Shown here: positions 32,867 through 44,054 of the stretch, piece by piece
How the letters are laid out: every line of letters starts with the position of its first letter
Position numbering within the stretch: the stretch's first letter is position 1
NCBI RefSeq assembly: GCF_000003815.2
Contig: NC_049983.1
Span: 2,172,310 to 2,236,309, forward strand
DNA from: Branchiostoma floridae
Lineage: Eukaryota; Chordata; Leptocardii; Amphioxiformes; Branchiostomatidae
Direction of reading: 5' to 3'
DNA length: 64,000 nt
Notes under the pieces: generated by a model
The model's input: only the letters and a program-made list of their open reading frames with translations
The model's database searches: none
What the model was told of the DNA's origin: nothing
Position numbers and translations under genes: made by a program

Positions 32867-34340
32867 TCCTGAGGAGCACATTGGATTTAAACTCGTGTGG
32901 GGTACCAATGTGCAGTGCTGGTCAGAACCCACTGGTTACCAACAAGGGACTTCACACATCAGTGTAATCTATTCATTATTGATATGCATAGCTGCACAAA
33001 GAAACACTCACCTGAGTTTTGACACCTCATTTATGAGGTATACTATAGGGCTAAAAGTGGCTGATTTTCTTATTGTGTTCTGCTGCAGATTAAACTCATT
33101 TGGTTCCATTCAATTTCATTTCTTGCATAGTCAGATAAGAGGTGAACAATAGTAGTACCTTTAATTTATTTAGCCCCTTTAACCACCCAACAACAACTGG
33201 TAAGACTGTTTCGAGACTGTTTCAGCCCAGTTTATTGGGTTCTAAGTCCAATCTGCATTGGTAGTGTCACATGAACGATATATGTATAAAATTATGTAAG
33301 TACGAAATGCTTCAACAGCCAGCGATTCGTCTGCCAGGGACCTCCACTTGGAGACAAAGCGTCAGAACGAACAAAGCGTCAAAACGAACATCACAAGAAC
33401 TATTCAAAATTTATATTTAAATGATAGATCACAATAATTCCCAAAATTCTGCCATATACATATTAGAATCACACTTTTAACCCATTATACAGTGTACGAT
33501 TATTGTATCCATTTCTTTAACCACAATTCAGTCCTATGACTGCAAGTGTGATGTGTTGTTTGCGATGTCAGTATTAAAGAAATCACTCATAGTACACTGT
33601 CATTCTCGTATATGACTGTTTAGCCACAGTCGACGCTGTACTTTAAAGTTCGGAACTTACTTGGAAAGTCACAGACCAAAATGATCGGACTGTCACAACA
33701 GAAACTGTGACAAATATAGACATGTCAAATGTAGGACTGACAGACTAAGAAACTCACCGATACCCTACGTTGTTCGTCTTTTAAATTCTTAATGATGTGT
33801 CTCTAAGGATATCTGTTGTGCTTTTAAAGTGTTTCTACACGCACTTGTTTTGGGTTTATCAATGTCAGAATTTTAAATGTTATTTCAGTGTTCATAATAG
33901 ATCTATAATTGATGATATAGATGTTTAATATCATGAATTAGTTTTGGCTGGAAGTTGTTCAGATGTCGGAGAAAGACCATCCGTCGACAGCAAAAAAAGC
34001 GAGCGTTGGTAGTTTTTTATTTGGTCAGTAGGTTATTAATAAATAGAAATAAGACAGGAATTCTATTTGTTTGACTTGCATTTCAAATATGATAGAAATA
34101 TCATGTGCAGTCACAGACAGTAAAGCAGTCTAAGAAAAATACTTTCTTCGATTTCGCGTCTTGTTATCAAATTGTTTTACTGTACGGTACAGTTCTGACA
34201 AGTGTTCATGCTATACCTGACTTAACATGAATCTACATGGTATATAATGTCGGCACAAAAATTTGGATTATCAACATTGGTATATCATATTTCCGTTATT
34301 TCTGCATAACTTTCAATGTATTACATGTCAATGGAAAATC
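32867..34340 (+). other. 3' UTR and intergenic sequence after gene A
   Basis: Duplicated DNA (matches 49789-51270). No coding potential seen; frames are broken differently in the two copies. Confidence 0.5.
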
Positions 34341-35450
34341 TTGTGTGATTCCCTTTCTTATGGTATCAAACTTACTATGATTGTTAACTCATGAAAGGAG
34401 CACCAGGCCTGCTTACATGAGTGGGTCACCAAAAAAAGTGCGCAAATTCCCCTGCTTCTGTTCAACACTGTATTGTCCTGTTGGTATTGTCGCGTGTCAG
34501 TGATTCAACCATCGCGTGCCAGTGATTCAACCAAACTTATTTTTAGGTCACGTTAGGTATACCGAACATACAAGTTTGTTTTAGCACATGTGAGTAGAAT
34601 ATATGTGCCAATTTGGCAGTTGGATGGACAAATCAAAGCGTGGAGATCGAGGCGGCAAGAAGAACCACACGCTGACATGATTGTTGAAGAATAACTTTTA
34701 GCGTTAGGTAGTGGATGCAGTTGTGTGGAGCGGAATAACCGCCATAGGAAAAGCAAGACTCGTCATCATTCCAGGCAACTTCAATGTTGTGAAATATATG
34801 GACACCATCCTCCATCCAGGCGAAATATACCTCCTCTTCAATATTGGACCAAATGTCATTCTGCAATATGACAACACCCGTCCACAGAGAGCAAGGACCA
34901 TTGCAGACTACATCCAGGATGCTGGGGCACAGTCTTAGGAAGAAATAGCCTTCCTACGGTTTAGGGCTAGCACTCGATTAAACACCTCTTGGTTCAAATT
35001 GTTTGCTTGAATAAAGAGTTACAGTGGCTTTGATTGACATGCCCTGTTAATTCAACTTTTTTATTCACAAGTCAATACCGACGGAAGAAAATGAGCTGAA
35101 TGGAGTGTTTTACTTTAGTAACTTAATGGTAATTTCGGCACTTTCTTTTTGTATTGTCACCCTCATGTATGCTAGCAGGTGCTCTTTCCATGAATTTACA
35201 ATGATTATCATAAAATACTTAACTAAATTAAAGTAAACTCGGGTGTTCTGTATACCATAAGATACATGAGAAATGGATTGACTGAATCATTGTCACCTAC
35301 AGCCATAACAACCGGACGATACAGTGTTGACAGAAGCGGGGAAATTTGGGCACTTTTTAGTGAGCCACTCAGGTAAGCAGGCCTAGTTCGTGTTCCATGA
35401 GTTGACAATGATAATGAGTTCAATGTCATTATAAAGAAAATTGACATGCT
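34340..35450 (+). mobile_element. Dead Tc1-like transposon with long inverted repeats
   Basis: The plus frame 34711-34938 reads VVWSGITAIGKARLVIIPG, then ILHP, then NVILQYDNTRPQRARTIADY, matching the Tc1 transposase region around the second catalytic Asp (family form QQDNARPH). The upstream DNA reads a WRSRRQEEPHAD-like Tc1 stretch with stops and frameshift. The flanks 34362-34575 and 35228-35433 are inverted copies (CAGGCCTGCTTACATGAGTG / CACTCAGGTAAGCAGGCCT). A further inverted copy at 35150-35220 gives an IR/DR-like layout. Confidence 0.8.
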
Positions 35451-35469
35451 TTCTAATGAAATTGATGCA

Positions 35470-37837
35470 GAAACAACGGAAATATTATCAACCAAAGTTG
35501 ATATTTCAAACTTTTTGTGCCGAATTTATTACAAAATACACTCAAATGAACTCATACCAGAAAGCATATACTAGTCATTTATTTTGCATATAGGATGACA
35601 ATTTATGTTGAAACCTACAAACTTGCATCATCATTAGTTCCATGATATCTTTGCAATTTAATTCAAATATCGCCTTCAAAACTGAGCTATAAACAAGACT
35701 ATCCATATTCTCCCCAAAATGATGTTGATCCTGGGTTATCAGAGCAATTGGTGTATTTTCCACACTATACTGTGTCTAAGGTGCTGCACATCTTTTTTCT
35801 AAAGTACTTGAGCCACACAGCTATATGTAGAGGTATTGTACGTATTAAACAAGGGACTGATCGTTTGCTTTGATTATACAATTTTTTCCGTACTGCAGCC
35901 AAAAAGTACTTGTCGATGTAAATACCACACCATTACTATACAAGACGAGTTATATTTAGCACACTTTGGCTAAGAAGATGTCCCTAAAACTGTCCCTAAA
36001 GATACATCCAGTCCTATGACAGTGGTGTTTTTAGAACATACCCTTTCTAGGCATGCCCGGGGATCCAACCTGCAACCTCCAACATGCTACGCGAACACAC
36101 TTTACCCAATGTCCCATTGCAGTGGTCTATATCGGACGAGACAAGATAAAATGTTGCACGTCAGGCATTAGGGTGTCAATTTATAGGTCCGTGTTGTAGA
36201 TATCAATATTGTACCGGACATGTAGGTCAATCCCGTCATCATCGGCTGGATAGGTCACTACCAACTGTCCTTCTGGTCCAACAGCAACGTGTTCTACCGC
36301 TAGTCCACAGGCGACATGGCACGCGTACTGTCAGCAGCTTGTAAACACGTACACGGATACCCGCTTGTTCCTGGGGTCCGATATAATGGCATGCCTATAC
36401 TTGTCAGTGTAGATGCCTCTCGGAGCCATGGGGGTCACTTATTGAATCTCATAATTGGTTCCACAATGCGACACGGTATAGGTTACGTAATAACAGGCGC
36501 TAGAAGAGAATGAGTTTTCGAGTTGCTATGTTAACCAAAAAGTTGAAGGAGCCGTCTGGCAAGCAATATTTTTTATCACTACCAATTATAGTAGGTTGGA
36601 CACACTATGTCTGTCGGCCTTAAGAACTGAGCAAAACATTATTGCAAAGGGAATTTGTTGATCTTTCTCCTCTAAATGCACAATTAACAGGTTTGGTTTT
36701 GATGATGTTACATTAGTTTCATTTCTTTTAATTCTTAGTAATTCTTAATAAAAAGAAAACTGCCGGCCACGTTGTTTCTGGAAGGTTTAACCTGTTTACA
36801 AAACCTGCACAGTTCGGTTTACAAACACTTAGTGCCTTTATTTATAATATGTATCATTCATGTGTTTAGCATCAATGTGTGTTCAGAGAAAACAACTTCC
36901 AAACTAGAGTTCGGCAATCTCATAACGTAATGACATACTAATAGATTTTATGCAAGTTACTTAATCATTTGCATTATTCATGAATGTAGATATTTGCCTT
37001 CAACTAACACATGTCACAGTTATAGTCTCTATCATTTATCTTTAAAATAAGCAGTTTTGACAATTGTGTATAAATTTTCAAATAAGTTCCTTAGTTGCAT
37101 GTTTGGTATTTTTCCATGCACCACCTGTAATGAATTCTTGTTACATTTATTGAAAACCAGTTAGACATAATAGTCCGCTATTTTGGATCATTAACCTTAC
37201 ATGAACGTTCTAGATCTATTTTTAACTTTTGTGATTATTTCTTGCAAAAAAATATTTTTGAAAGTTTTCTGGGAATACCCCTTTTTAACGATTCCAGCCA
37301 GTACACTCAAATTGATGATGTCATAATTACGTCATGTTACATCATAATAGCGTCTGGATTCTTAGAATCTGAAGATATTATGTCTGCATCATTCTCTTAA
37401 AATTTGGCGGCCATAGATTAATGTGTTAAAGAGTTAAACAGGAGTCAGAAGGATGGGCTTCAAAAGAAGACAACACCCACCACCCCTCCCCTCCCTGTCC
37501 TTGGAAGACTAAAAAGCCTGAAAAGGTTTAATGTAATTCTGACACATTCATTTTGCCTGATACACCCCAGGAGGCGACTTGGTAAATCGCTTAATTGGTT
37601 CGATAATGGGACATGGTATATGTTACGTAATTAGGGGCACTAGAAGTTAATGAGTTTTCGGGTTGCTATGTTAACCAACAAGTTGAAAGAAACGTCTTGC
37701 AAGCAAATGTCTTTATCACTACCAACGCGATTAGGCTGAACATAGTATCTGTCTACTTTTAGAACTGAGCGAAACATTCTGGCAAGCTAAATTGTTGATC
37801 TGTTTCCTGTAGAGGCAAAGTTGAAAGGTTTGTTTTG
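35470..37837 (+). other. Intergenic A-B, with upstream region of gene B
   Basis: From 35470 to 36300 no feature is seen. Bases 36420-36705 are a broken copy of the first-exon 5' region, fused to the sequence that begins at 36715 (homologous to 6430). Bases 37250-37535 are a reversed TTAA-family MITE remnant. From about 37540 the sequence is the presumed 5' UTR of gene B. Confidence 0.5.
36420..36705 (+). pseudogene. Truncated first-exon remnant upstream of gene B
   Basis: GTTGAAGGAGCCGTCTGGCAAG.. through TTTGATGATGTTAC matches the 5' UTR and first codons of exon 1 in gene A (8230-8410), then breaks after ATGATGTTAC into ATTAGTTTCATTTC. It is a relic of unequal exchange between paralogues. 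Confidence 0.65.
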
Positions 37838-37949
37838 ATGATGTTACAATTGAGACTGACGTGCACCGTTGTGGCTATTATGGCACTGGGTGTGCACTGG
37901 GAGTACAGCGTCGGGGCCCTGAACAAAACACGATTGAACAACATAGCCA
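37838..37949 (+). CDS. Gene B exon 1: signal peptide
   Basis: It reads MMLQLRLTCTVVAIMALGVH then WEYSVGALNKTRLNNIA and ends A|GTAAGT, phase 1, 37 codons plus one base. Hydrophobic core, then the NKT sequon. Same length and donor as genes A and C. Confidence 0.75.
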
Positions 37950-37978
37950 GTAAGTACCGAATGTGTTATACTTCATAC

Positions 37979-38428
37979 TAGGGGTGGGTACCGGTACAAA
38001 AAATTCAGGTCCAGGTCCGCTTCAGGTCCAGAGGATCAGGTCCAGGTCCAGACCTGAACCTGATTCGGTATGTGAAAACTTGTGAATGGACCATACTCAA
38101 AACAATGGTCCATTTCGCTACAAAGAAATCTGTTTTGTGGAGTATTCAACTCCCACAGGCGTTTTGACATCATACTTCATGCATGGCTACTAAACTGCCT
38201 CTGATCTGTTAACTGTAAAACTTCAAGTTGGTAGAAATGACTATAGACTCTACTCTACTTCGTTCTTGTCATTTTCTTCGAATGGTAAGCCCTTAAACGT
38301 GTGGATGTTTGAAAAACTAATCCGTTAATTTCCAATAGAGCCAACATCCGGTCCACTGAATTTTTTCAGGTCCGGTCTAATCAGAAAAACCGGTTTGTAC
38401 CGGTACACCATATCGGTAACCAACACTA
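37979..38428. mobile_element. hAT-type MITE in gene B intron 1
   Basis: Ends TAGGGGTGGGTACC and GGTAACCAACACTA. Flanks CTTCATAC (37971-37978) and CTATATAC (38429-38436) are an aged 8-bp target duplication. Genes A and C have the unoccupied site at the same intron position (C: CTATATAC at about 57190). Interior rich in CAGGTCC. Confidence 0.8.
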
Positions 38429-39019
38429 CTATATACAAATGCGTGCATAAATGAGTGATGGTAGGGTAGTGTCGAAAATGGAAACGATGTGTCATATCAG
38501 TGAATATTCTACAATGACTGCTTTACTAGCGTATACATATGGTTAACTACTAATGTAGAATGGCTAATATGTTCGTGTTTGTAATGGTCAGGATGTACCA
38601 CTGTTAATATTTTACATTCATTGCAGATCGATGTGTATACATTTTATTGTTGTATAACGCGAAAACTATTGCAGATATGTCCTGTATGACAGGTGCTTCT
38701 TCCTGTTATATACATTGTATATATACACCTTCTTTATACCTTCGGCCATTTATGCCCTAATAAGCCCCACTGAGAGAAAAAAAAAACAAAGCAAAAACAA
38801 AGGTAAACAAGGGACCGTAGGTAACATACTCTGTAACTTATTAATGGTTTCCGACCCTTTTTTTATGCATATATATATATATATATAGCATGCAACAGAT
38901 GGGGGTCAGTAAGTGATACAGCAATAAGTTCCATGCCGTTGTCACATGAGCTGTACGAATCAAATTAGTATTTTTCCTCACATTAATGGATAATTATGTA
39001 ACGTTTTCACAATGTACAG

Positions 39020-39148
39020 GGAGAATCACGCAGGTCCGCGTGAAAATCGACAAAATCAACTTGAAGGTGGCGAACACCAGTCTGTCCCTCCAGTCTATGG
39101 CGAACAAAGGGTTTCCACGTGTGATTCCGGTTAACGTTACACAAACAC
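39020..39148 (+). CDS. Gene B exon 2: conserved linker
   Basis: Acceptor TGTACAG, donor ACAC|GTAGGT, 43 codons, phase 1-1. It reads RRITQVRVKIDKINLK, VANTSLSLQSMANKGFPRV, IPVNVTQT. Three codons shorter than A and C at the Thr-rich end. NVT and NTS are sequons. Confidence 0.7.
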
Positions 39149-39362
39149 GTAGGTAAACTGCTTATGAATGTAGAATATTTTGCATTTTTTTTTACAAATT
39201 GTCTTGCAAATACAAAGAAAAAAAAGTTCTACCTACACAGGTCTTTGCCTAATGATAAAATTATGGACAGTGCCTTTTATCTAAGTCTTAAAGACTCGAT
39301 GTATTAATAGATCAGTACCTACCCGAAACGATAACGCTTACGAGTGCTTGAACGTGTGTTAA

Positions 39363-40462
39363 CCCTATCCAGACTGGGCTTTTCTGGCATTCCCTGGCCT
39401 GGAGAGGGGGGGGGGGGGGAGGTGTCGCTTATTCGACGCCCCTTCATAATTTCAAACGGCTTACTGTGCGATCACCAAATTTGCAGGTCATGATTCGCTG
39501 GTTAGGTTTTATATTTCCTTAATTTTTTTTAACTTTATGGCCTTGATATGATGTGATTATGGCGTCATTAATTGATTTTATTGTCTAATTCCCGTGAAAA
39601 ACTATGTCATACTAATTACTGAATATGCATGAAGTGCTATTTTATAGCTAGCCCTCTTTAAGCTCTGGAGAAGATAAATCAGCGTTTTCCCTCTAGTAGT
39701 CGTCTTGAAAATCTTAATTTTTACTTTGTTCTAGACTGCCTTTTCTCTGTTTACCATGTAGTTTATGGCGGTTGGTCTGACTGGAGCCCATGGTTTGCCT
39801 GCAGCGTGACGTGTGGAGTCGGTACGCAGACTCGGGACCGAAGCTGCACCAATCCGGCACCAGCTCACGATGGCTTAGAGTGTGATGGAGATGCTGAGGA
39901 GACACAGGTGTGCGACTTAGGAGTTTCCTGTCCAGGTAACTTCAAGCTCTTTAGCTATACTTGTCCGACTTTTTTTACATCATTAATGGAAAAGCAAAAG
40001 ATACAGATTGCATATGCCATTTCGAATGCATATGCACATTCTTAAATATTTTGGATAAGCTTTCAAATCTGCAGGACAACGTTGTGATGATAGTAGAACT
40101 ATTTATAGCAACTATGTGTCATTTTAGCTAGCCTTCTTTAACTTTAATGTCGTATAACGTCAGAACGGCTTACGCTAGAGCCACCAAATCTTGTTGAGTT
40201 TTTCTTTAAAAATGTTGTCAACGATTTTATGACGTTTTACAAATCGCTAGTTTCGGTTCTAATAATGTACTTTTCACGATTATTTGTCATATTATTGCGC
40301 TATTTTCATACAAGAATATTTTTCATGGGTTCAACCCATTTAATCCAATTGGTGGCGTCATAATTACGTCATGTCATTCCCTAAAATTTTGTTGCTTTAC
40401 AATAGTTTTGGAGTTAAAGGACTTAGAAGGGGAGGGCTTTAAAAAAGCCCGGTCTGAACAGG
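39363..40462 (+). mobile_element. TTAA-MITE ends bracketing a TSP1 exon
   Basis: Left end TTAA|CCCTATCCAGACTGGGC (from 39359) and right end CCCGGTCTGAACAGGG|TTAG (40463-40466) have the inverted ends of the family. Between them lies not only MITE sequence but the TSP1 exon 39762-39935 with its own upstream intron block. Either one element engulfed the exon or two truncated copies flank it. Confidence 0.55.
39762..39935 (+). CDS. Gene B exon 3: TSP1 domain 1
   Basis: Acceptor CATGTAG, donor CCAG|GTAACT, 58 codons, phase 1-1. It reads [39 protein letters not shown] and VCDLGVSCP. Six cysteines; W-x-x-W and CSVTCG intact. Confidence 0.9.
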
Positions 40463-40575
40463 GTTAGGCTCTAGATCTTGGTAAGAAACATTTCAAATTT
40501 TAATCTAGTAGTCGTCTTGAAAAGGGTTTTTTTTTAGCTGGATCTAGACTATTTTTTTTTTCTTTTTGAATGTAG

Positions 40576-40749
40576 TTGACGGTAGCTGGTCTGACTGGAG
40601 CCCATGGTCTGACTGCAGCGTGACGTGTGGAATCGGTACGCAGACTCGGGACCGAAGCTGCACCAATCCAGCACCAGAGCACGGCGGGGCGGAGTGTGAT
40701 GGAGATGCTGAGGAGACACAAGAGTGCGACCCGGGAGTTTCCCGTCGAG
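40576..40749 (+). CDS. Gene B exon 4: TSP1 domain 2, last Cys lost
   Basis: Acceptor AATGTAG, donor CGAG|GTAAGC, 58 codons, phase 1-1. It reads [30 protein letters not shown] and ends DPGVSRR where paralogues have GVSC(P/R). The sixth cysteine is replaced by Arg, leaving an unpaired partner. Confidence 0.88.
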
Positions 40750-43046
40750 GTAAGCTTAAAGAGCAAGCCTGTACTAAAAAAACACCCAATAAATTCGACT
40801 AACGTAAACTACTGGAGCTCAGTCTTCTGTGGATTGTGGTAGGCCGGGGGCACATCAGTGACGACTGGCTGAGACTGCTAACGAACAAAAAGTTTTTCTA
40901 ACTCACTATAAGAATTAGAATGAAAAAATGAAAAAAATAATTAAACACGAAGAAAAACTTAGCTTTACCTAACCCATAATATAGAGTAATGACTTGAATA
41001 TAATGCTTGCTTGACTTGCTCTGGTAGAGTGAGACATGACTGGCAGTTACATGATTGTTCAGTCTACACAGTCCTTGTTGGTAGGCTTCCAAATAGATAC
41101 CACATTATCAGCCATGTTTCTAGACACATAAAGATCAAACCATCTTCAGCTATAAGAAAGGCATTTTTAAACATTGTAGATACAATACGACAATCTGGTA
41201 CAAATTTACAGAGGTTATAGCTGGTTCTCCTTAACGGGGATGGAGTCTCTCATATAGCAAATTAGGTGCTTTCTTGCATACCACAAACACTGTGATACCT
41301 TGTTAATGCTGAATGACAACCCTTCTGTTGCATTTTACTAGTTATGGCCTGGTGAATATTCATGCATACAAACTTTGCTACCTAAGGGACTGGTCGATAT
41401 TTAGCGGGGGGAGGGCCGGTCGTCAGAGGGTCGGGTAAAAAAATGTTTCCTAGCCCCCCCCCCAGGTCAATTTTTTTTCCTAGGCCCTCCCCCAAAGTCA
41501 AAATATTTTTGCTAGGCCCTCCCCCCCTTCTTTCAAATTTGACAAATATTCAAGACACCGGTACCAAAAAATCACTGCGCTCCCGCTTGGAAAAGTCCTT
41601 TACGCCATACTTATGATATTGGTTTTCCGTTTTTAGTGGCGAAGCAGATCTCTCACCCCTAGCAAAAAAGGGAGATTGAATGGCTCGGAGCCCAAGAATA
41701 TATGCTTCATGGATGGCACTTTATTATTTTGATATTCATAAACGATGCCACTCTATACAAACAGCACCACAAAAGTGTTTTGTGCCTGGATTTCTAGTAG
41801 ATTTGCGCCGCTTGGCGACGCGCGCCCCGCACCTTTACAAGTTCGTGGGGTCCGAGCGGCATGTGCCCTGTCGGAGACTATTTTTAATTTACATACCTTT
41901 TGGAATTTTTCTTGGCTCTGTGGTGGCAATAACTGACGGTTTACTCGAAGAAAAATGACAACAAAAATGTCAGCACGATGTGACTAACCAAAACTGTAGT
42001 GGGGAGGGGGGCGCCGAAACGTGACGACGATTTTTCCACAGTCACCTCTCTCCAGCTCTCCCAGCGGGCGTTAGAACGTTAGTTTTTTTTCTATCCATTT
42101 TGTCGGTACAAATGACCGGCGCCTACCCTGCACCTTGTAGGAATCTTGCGATGGTTTGAAATAAAATACGCATTACAATATGCAAACATACATTTTGCCC
42201 GACGTTGCAGCAACATGTTAACTTTATGTCTGTATTATACCACTTTTATTGTTGAAGGCGCGTAAGAAGATTTGTACTGGCAAATGAACAAGCATGACAA
42301 AAGAACTATTATGATACTATTTATTCGGTAACATTCACTTTTATTCACGATTCTAATCTGCAATGCCTGCAAACTCCGATCTGAATCATCCGGACCTTGA
42401 ACGATTTAAAATGCATTTGACGGGAAATTGGAATCTATTACGAATTCGACACGTTAGTTCAGATTCTTTTCTCAGTAGTCACGCTTCCCAGTGCATGCTT
42501 CCTATTTTCATAGTTTATAAACAATTGACAAAGGAATCGTTAAAGGATGTTTTTCTCCTGGTGCAAACTGTAAACACACGTCATACACCACTCGTCTCCG
42601 ATGTGACGAAGCCACTGCCGCCTGCGCCATTTTTATTGGATTTGAGATGGGCTCGACGTCGACAGTCGAGCCATCCACCGCGGCCCTGGCGTCGTTTCCT
42701 CGCGATCGGTGTCAGCCCTGACCTCACCGCCCCTTGGCCTTGTCGATATTTTTACAACGTTTTAGCAGCGTGTTTAACAGAGATAGAGTCAAAGGTGCGG
42801 CAGCAACCACCTACTTTTTTTTGCCTTGCCGGGCGCCGAACTCGGGCGCAAGGCTAATCTCCAAGCAGAATCTTGCTGTGGCAAACGGGAAGGAGTCTAG
42901 CCAGCAGACGAGGTATTGGCCACCCTGGGCTTGGGAACTCCTCTGCCGGCTAAACTGGGCTTCGCCGGGTGCTCGGCTGCAAGATCTGCTTGGAGATTAG
43001 TAAATATCAATAGATAAATAATCAAACCTGTGTTTTTGCTGCCCAT
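40750..43046 (+). other. Gene B intron, entering the TIR-bounded segment
   Basis: Bases 41222-41382 are a shortened copy of 46742-47070 (GGTTCTCCTTAACGGGG.., AAATTAGGTGCT..). The segment's left TIR starts at 41385. The frames at 41680-41958 and 42363-42857 (92 and 164 codons) show no family I know and are not claimed as genes. A 147-bp TIR element is at 42854-43000. Confidence 0.45.
42854..43000. mobile_element. 147-bp TIR element, deletion derivative
   Basis: The ends CTAATCTCCAAGCAGA and TCTGCTTGGAGATTAG are inverted repeats. The minus strand retains the last codons of an ORF (SVANTSSAG-like) also found at the same offset in the long element starting at 45462, so this is an internally deleted version. 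It sits 47 bp upstream of the next exon. Confidence 0.75.
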
Positions 43047-43211
43047 TTGACGGCGTGTGGAAAGAATGGGGCGAGTGGGAGCAGTGCACGGAGAGCTGTG
43101 GCGGCGGGGTGCAGTCCCGTCTTCGGAACTGCCGCGACCCCAACCACGGAGGGAGGGAGTGTAAAGGAGAGAACATCCAACTGCGACCGTATAACAACGG
43201 GCCATGCCCAG
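43047..43211 (+). CDS. Gene B exon 5: divergent TSP1, probably damaged
   Basis: 55 codons in phase 1-1, donor CCAG|GTACGG. It reads DGVWKEWGEWEQC, CTESCGGGVQSRLRNC, HGGRECKGEN and LRPYNNGPCP. The fifth cysteine is Tyr (RPY, usually RPC). The expected acceptor before TTGACGGC reads GCCCAT, not AG. A phase-1 alternative acceptor exists 20 bases later (GGAAAG|AATGG) that would drop the first Trp. A different TSP1 subtype from the two upstream. Confidence 0.6.
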
Positions 43212-43689
43212 GTACGGTCAATCTTAGTCTGTACCAGACTCCGGGTCACTGGAAAAACCGTGGAACAAATAGAGGAGTAAGCCGACCAGAGGAGTATAGC
43301 CGGCTAAGAAACAGCGCATGACCTGCGGAGGGAAACTGAACACTTTCCAACTATGGGCCGGAAAACTGAACTGTCCCAGGTGCTGAACACTTTCAAAACG
43401 TAAACATGGGAAGAAGTCTTTTGAAATTTCACTTCTTGAAGAAAATACTATCCAAATTGTGACTTCTTGCCCAAGATGTTACTTATTGTGTATAAAGAGC
43501 AACATTTTGTAAGCCCAGAAATCACCTCGTGCGTTTCAGCCCCAAACCGGTGAGACTTTTCTGTAACTAGTGCCTGTGAAGAAACTAATGATAGGAAATT
43601 ATTTTTCTTCCAAAACGTTTGTCATTAAAAGACCGCTTAGAATTTTCAATACGATTTTTTTTCTTCTGCCACGTGTCTTTCTTTTCCAG

Positions 43690-43854
43690 TCGACGGTAGC
43701 TGGAAAGAGTGGTCGGAGTGGACGGAGTGCTCGGCCACGTGCGGCGGGGGCAGGCGGCAGCGCACCCGAGAGTGCGAGCCTCCTCAGCACGGTGGTGCTG
43801 GCTGCACGGGAAACCGGCTGGACTCTCAGTCCTGCAATACACATGATTGCCCAT
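43690..43854 (+). CDS. Gene B exon 6: TSP1 domain, intact
   Basis: Acceptor CTTTTCCAG, donor CCAT|GTGAGT, 55 codons, phase 1-1. It reads VDGSWKEWSEWTEC, CSATCGGGRRQRTREC, HGGAGCTGN and SCNTHDCP. Six cysteines, W-x-x-W and fucosylation consensus CSATCG. Sister of the exon at 43047. Confidence 0.85.
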
Positions 43855-43879
43855 GTGAGTAGAAAAAGTATGGGTTTGT

Positions 43880-44050
43880 AGGACCGCGTAGCGCAGCGGC
43901 AGCGTGTTTGACTCATGACCAAGAGGTCTCGGGTTCGAATCCGGCTGCCGTATCCGATCTTGTGCCCTTGGGAAAGGCACTTTACACGACTTTCCTCACT
44001 CTACTCAGGTGAAAATGAGTACCTAGCTTCGGCTTGGGCCGTCCCGCATA
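43880..44050 (+). mobile_element. tRNA-derived SINE fragment
   Basis: Head GGACCGCGTAGCGCAGCGGC, B-box GGGTTCGAATCC, body GTGCCCTTGGGAAAGGCACT and ACCTAGCTTCGGCTTGGG. The best tRNA-like head in the window, but joined to the SINE body and not a tRNA gene. Confidence 0.75.
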
Positions 44051-44054
44051 TAGA

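Larger units (their letters stand above)
30290..35470 (+). repeat. Segmental duplication, copy 1 (kringle block)
   Basis: This 5.2 kb block (two kringle exons, terminal exon, 3' flank and a dead Tc1-like element) is nearly collinear with 47270-51880 plus 54759-55190. It shares the SINE (32319 / 49267), the TIR MITE (30735 / 47736) and the Tc1 remnant (34590 / 51530), so those insertions predate the duplication. Confidence 0.85.

Noticed and set aside
32760..33152. 130-codon frame after kringle 2 as a C-terminal domain
   Set aside because: It is out of phase with kringle 2 and broken by an indel in the near-identical copy at 49733-49966. The in-phase reading stops after Gly-Arg.
42363..42857. 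164-codon ORF as a transposase
   Set aside because: No catalytic motif or family pattern seen; it could be chance in GC-richer DNA.
43881..43960. tRNA gene (also 3189, 32319, 49267)
   Set aside because: A and B box-like heads are joined to a common SINE body and tails; imperfect cloverleaf.
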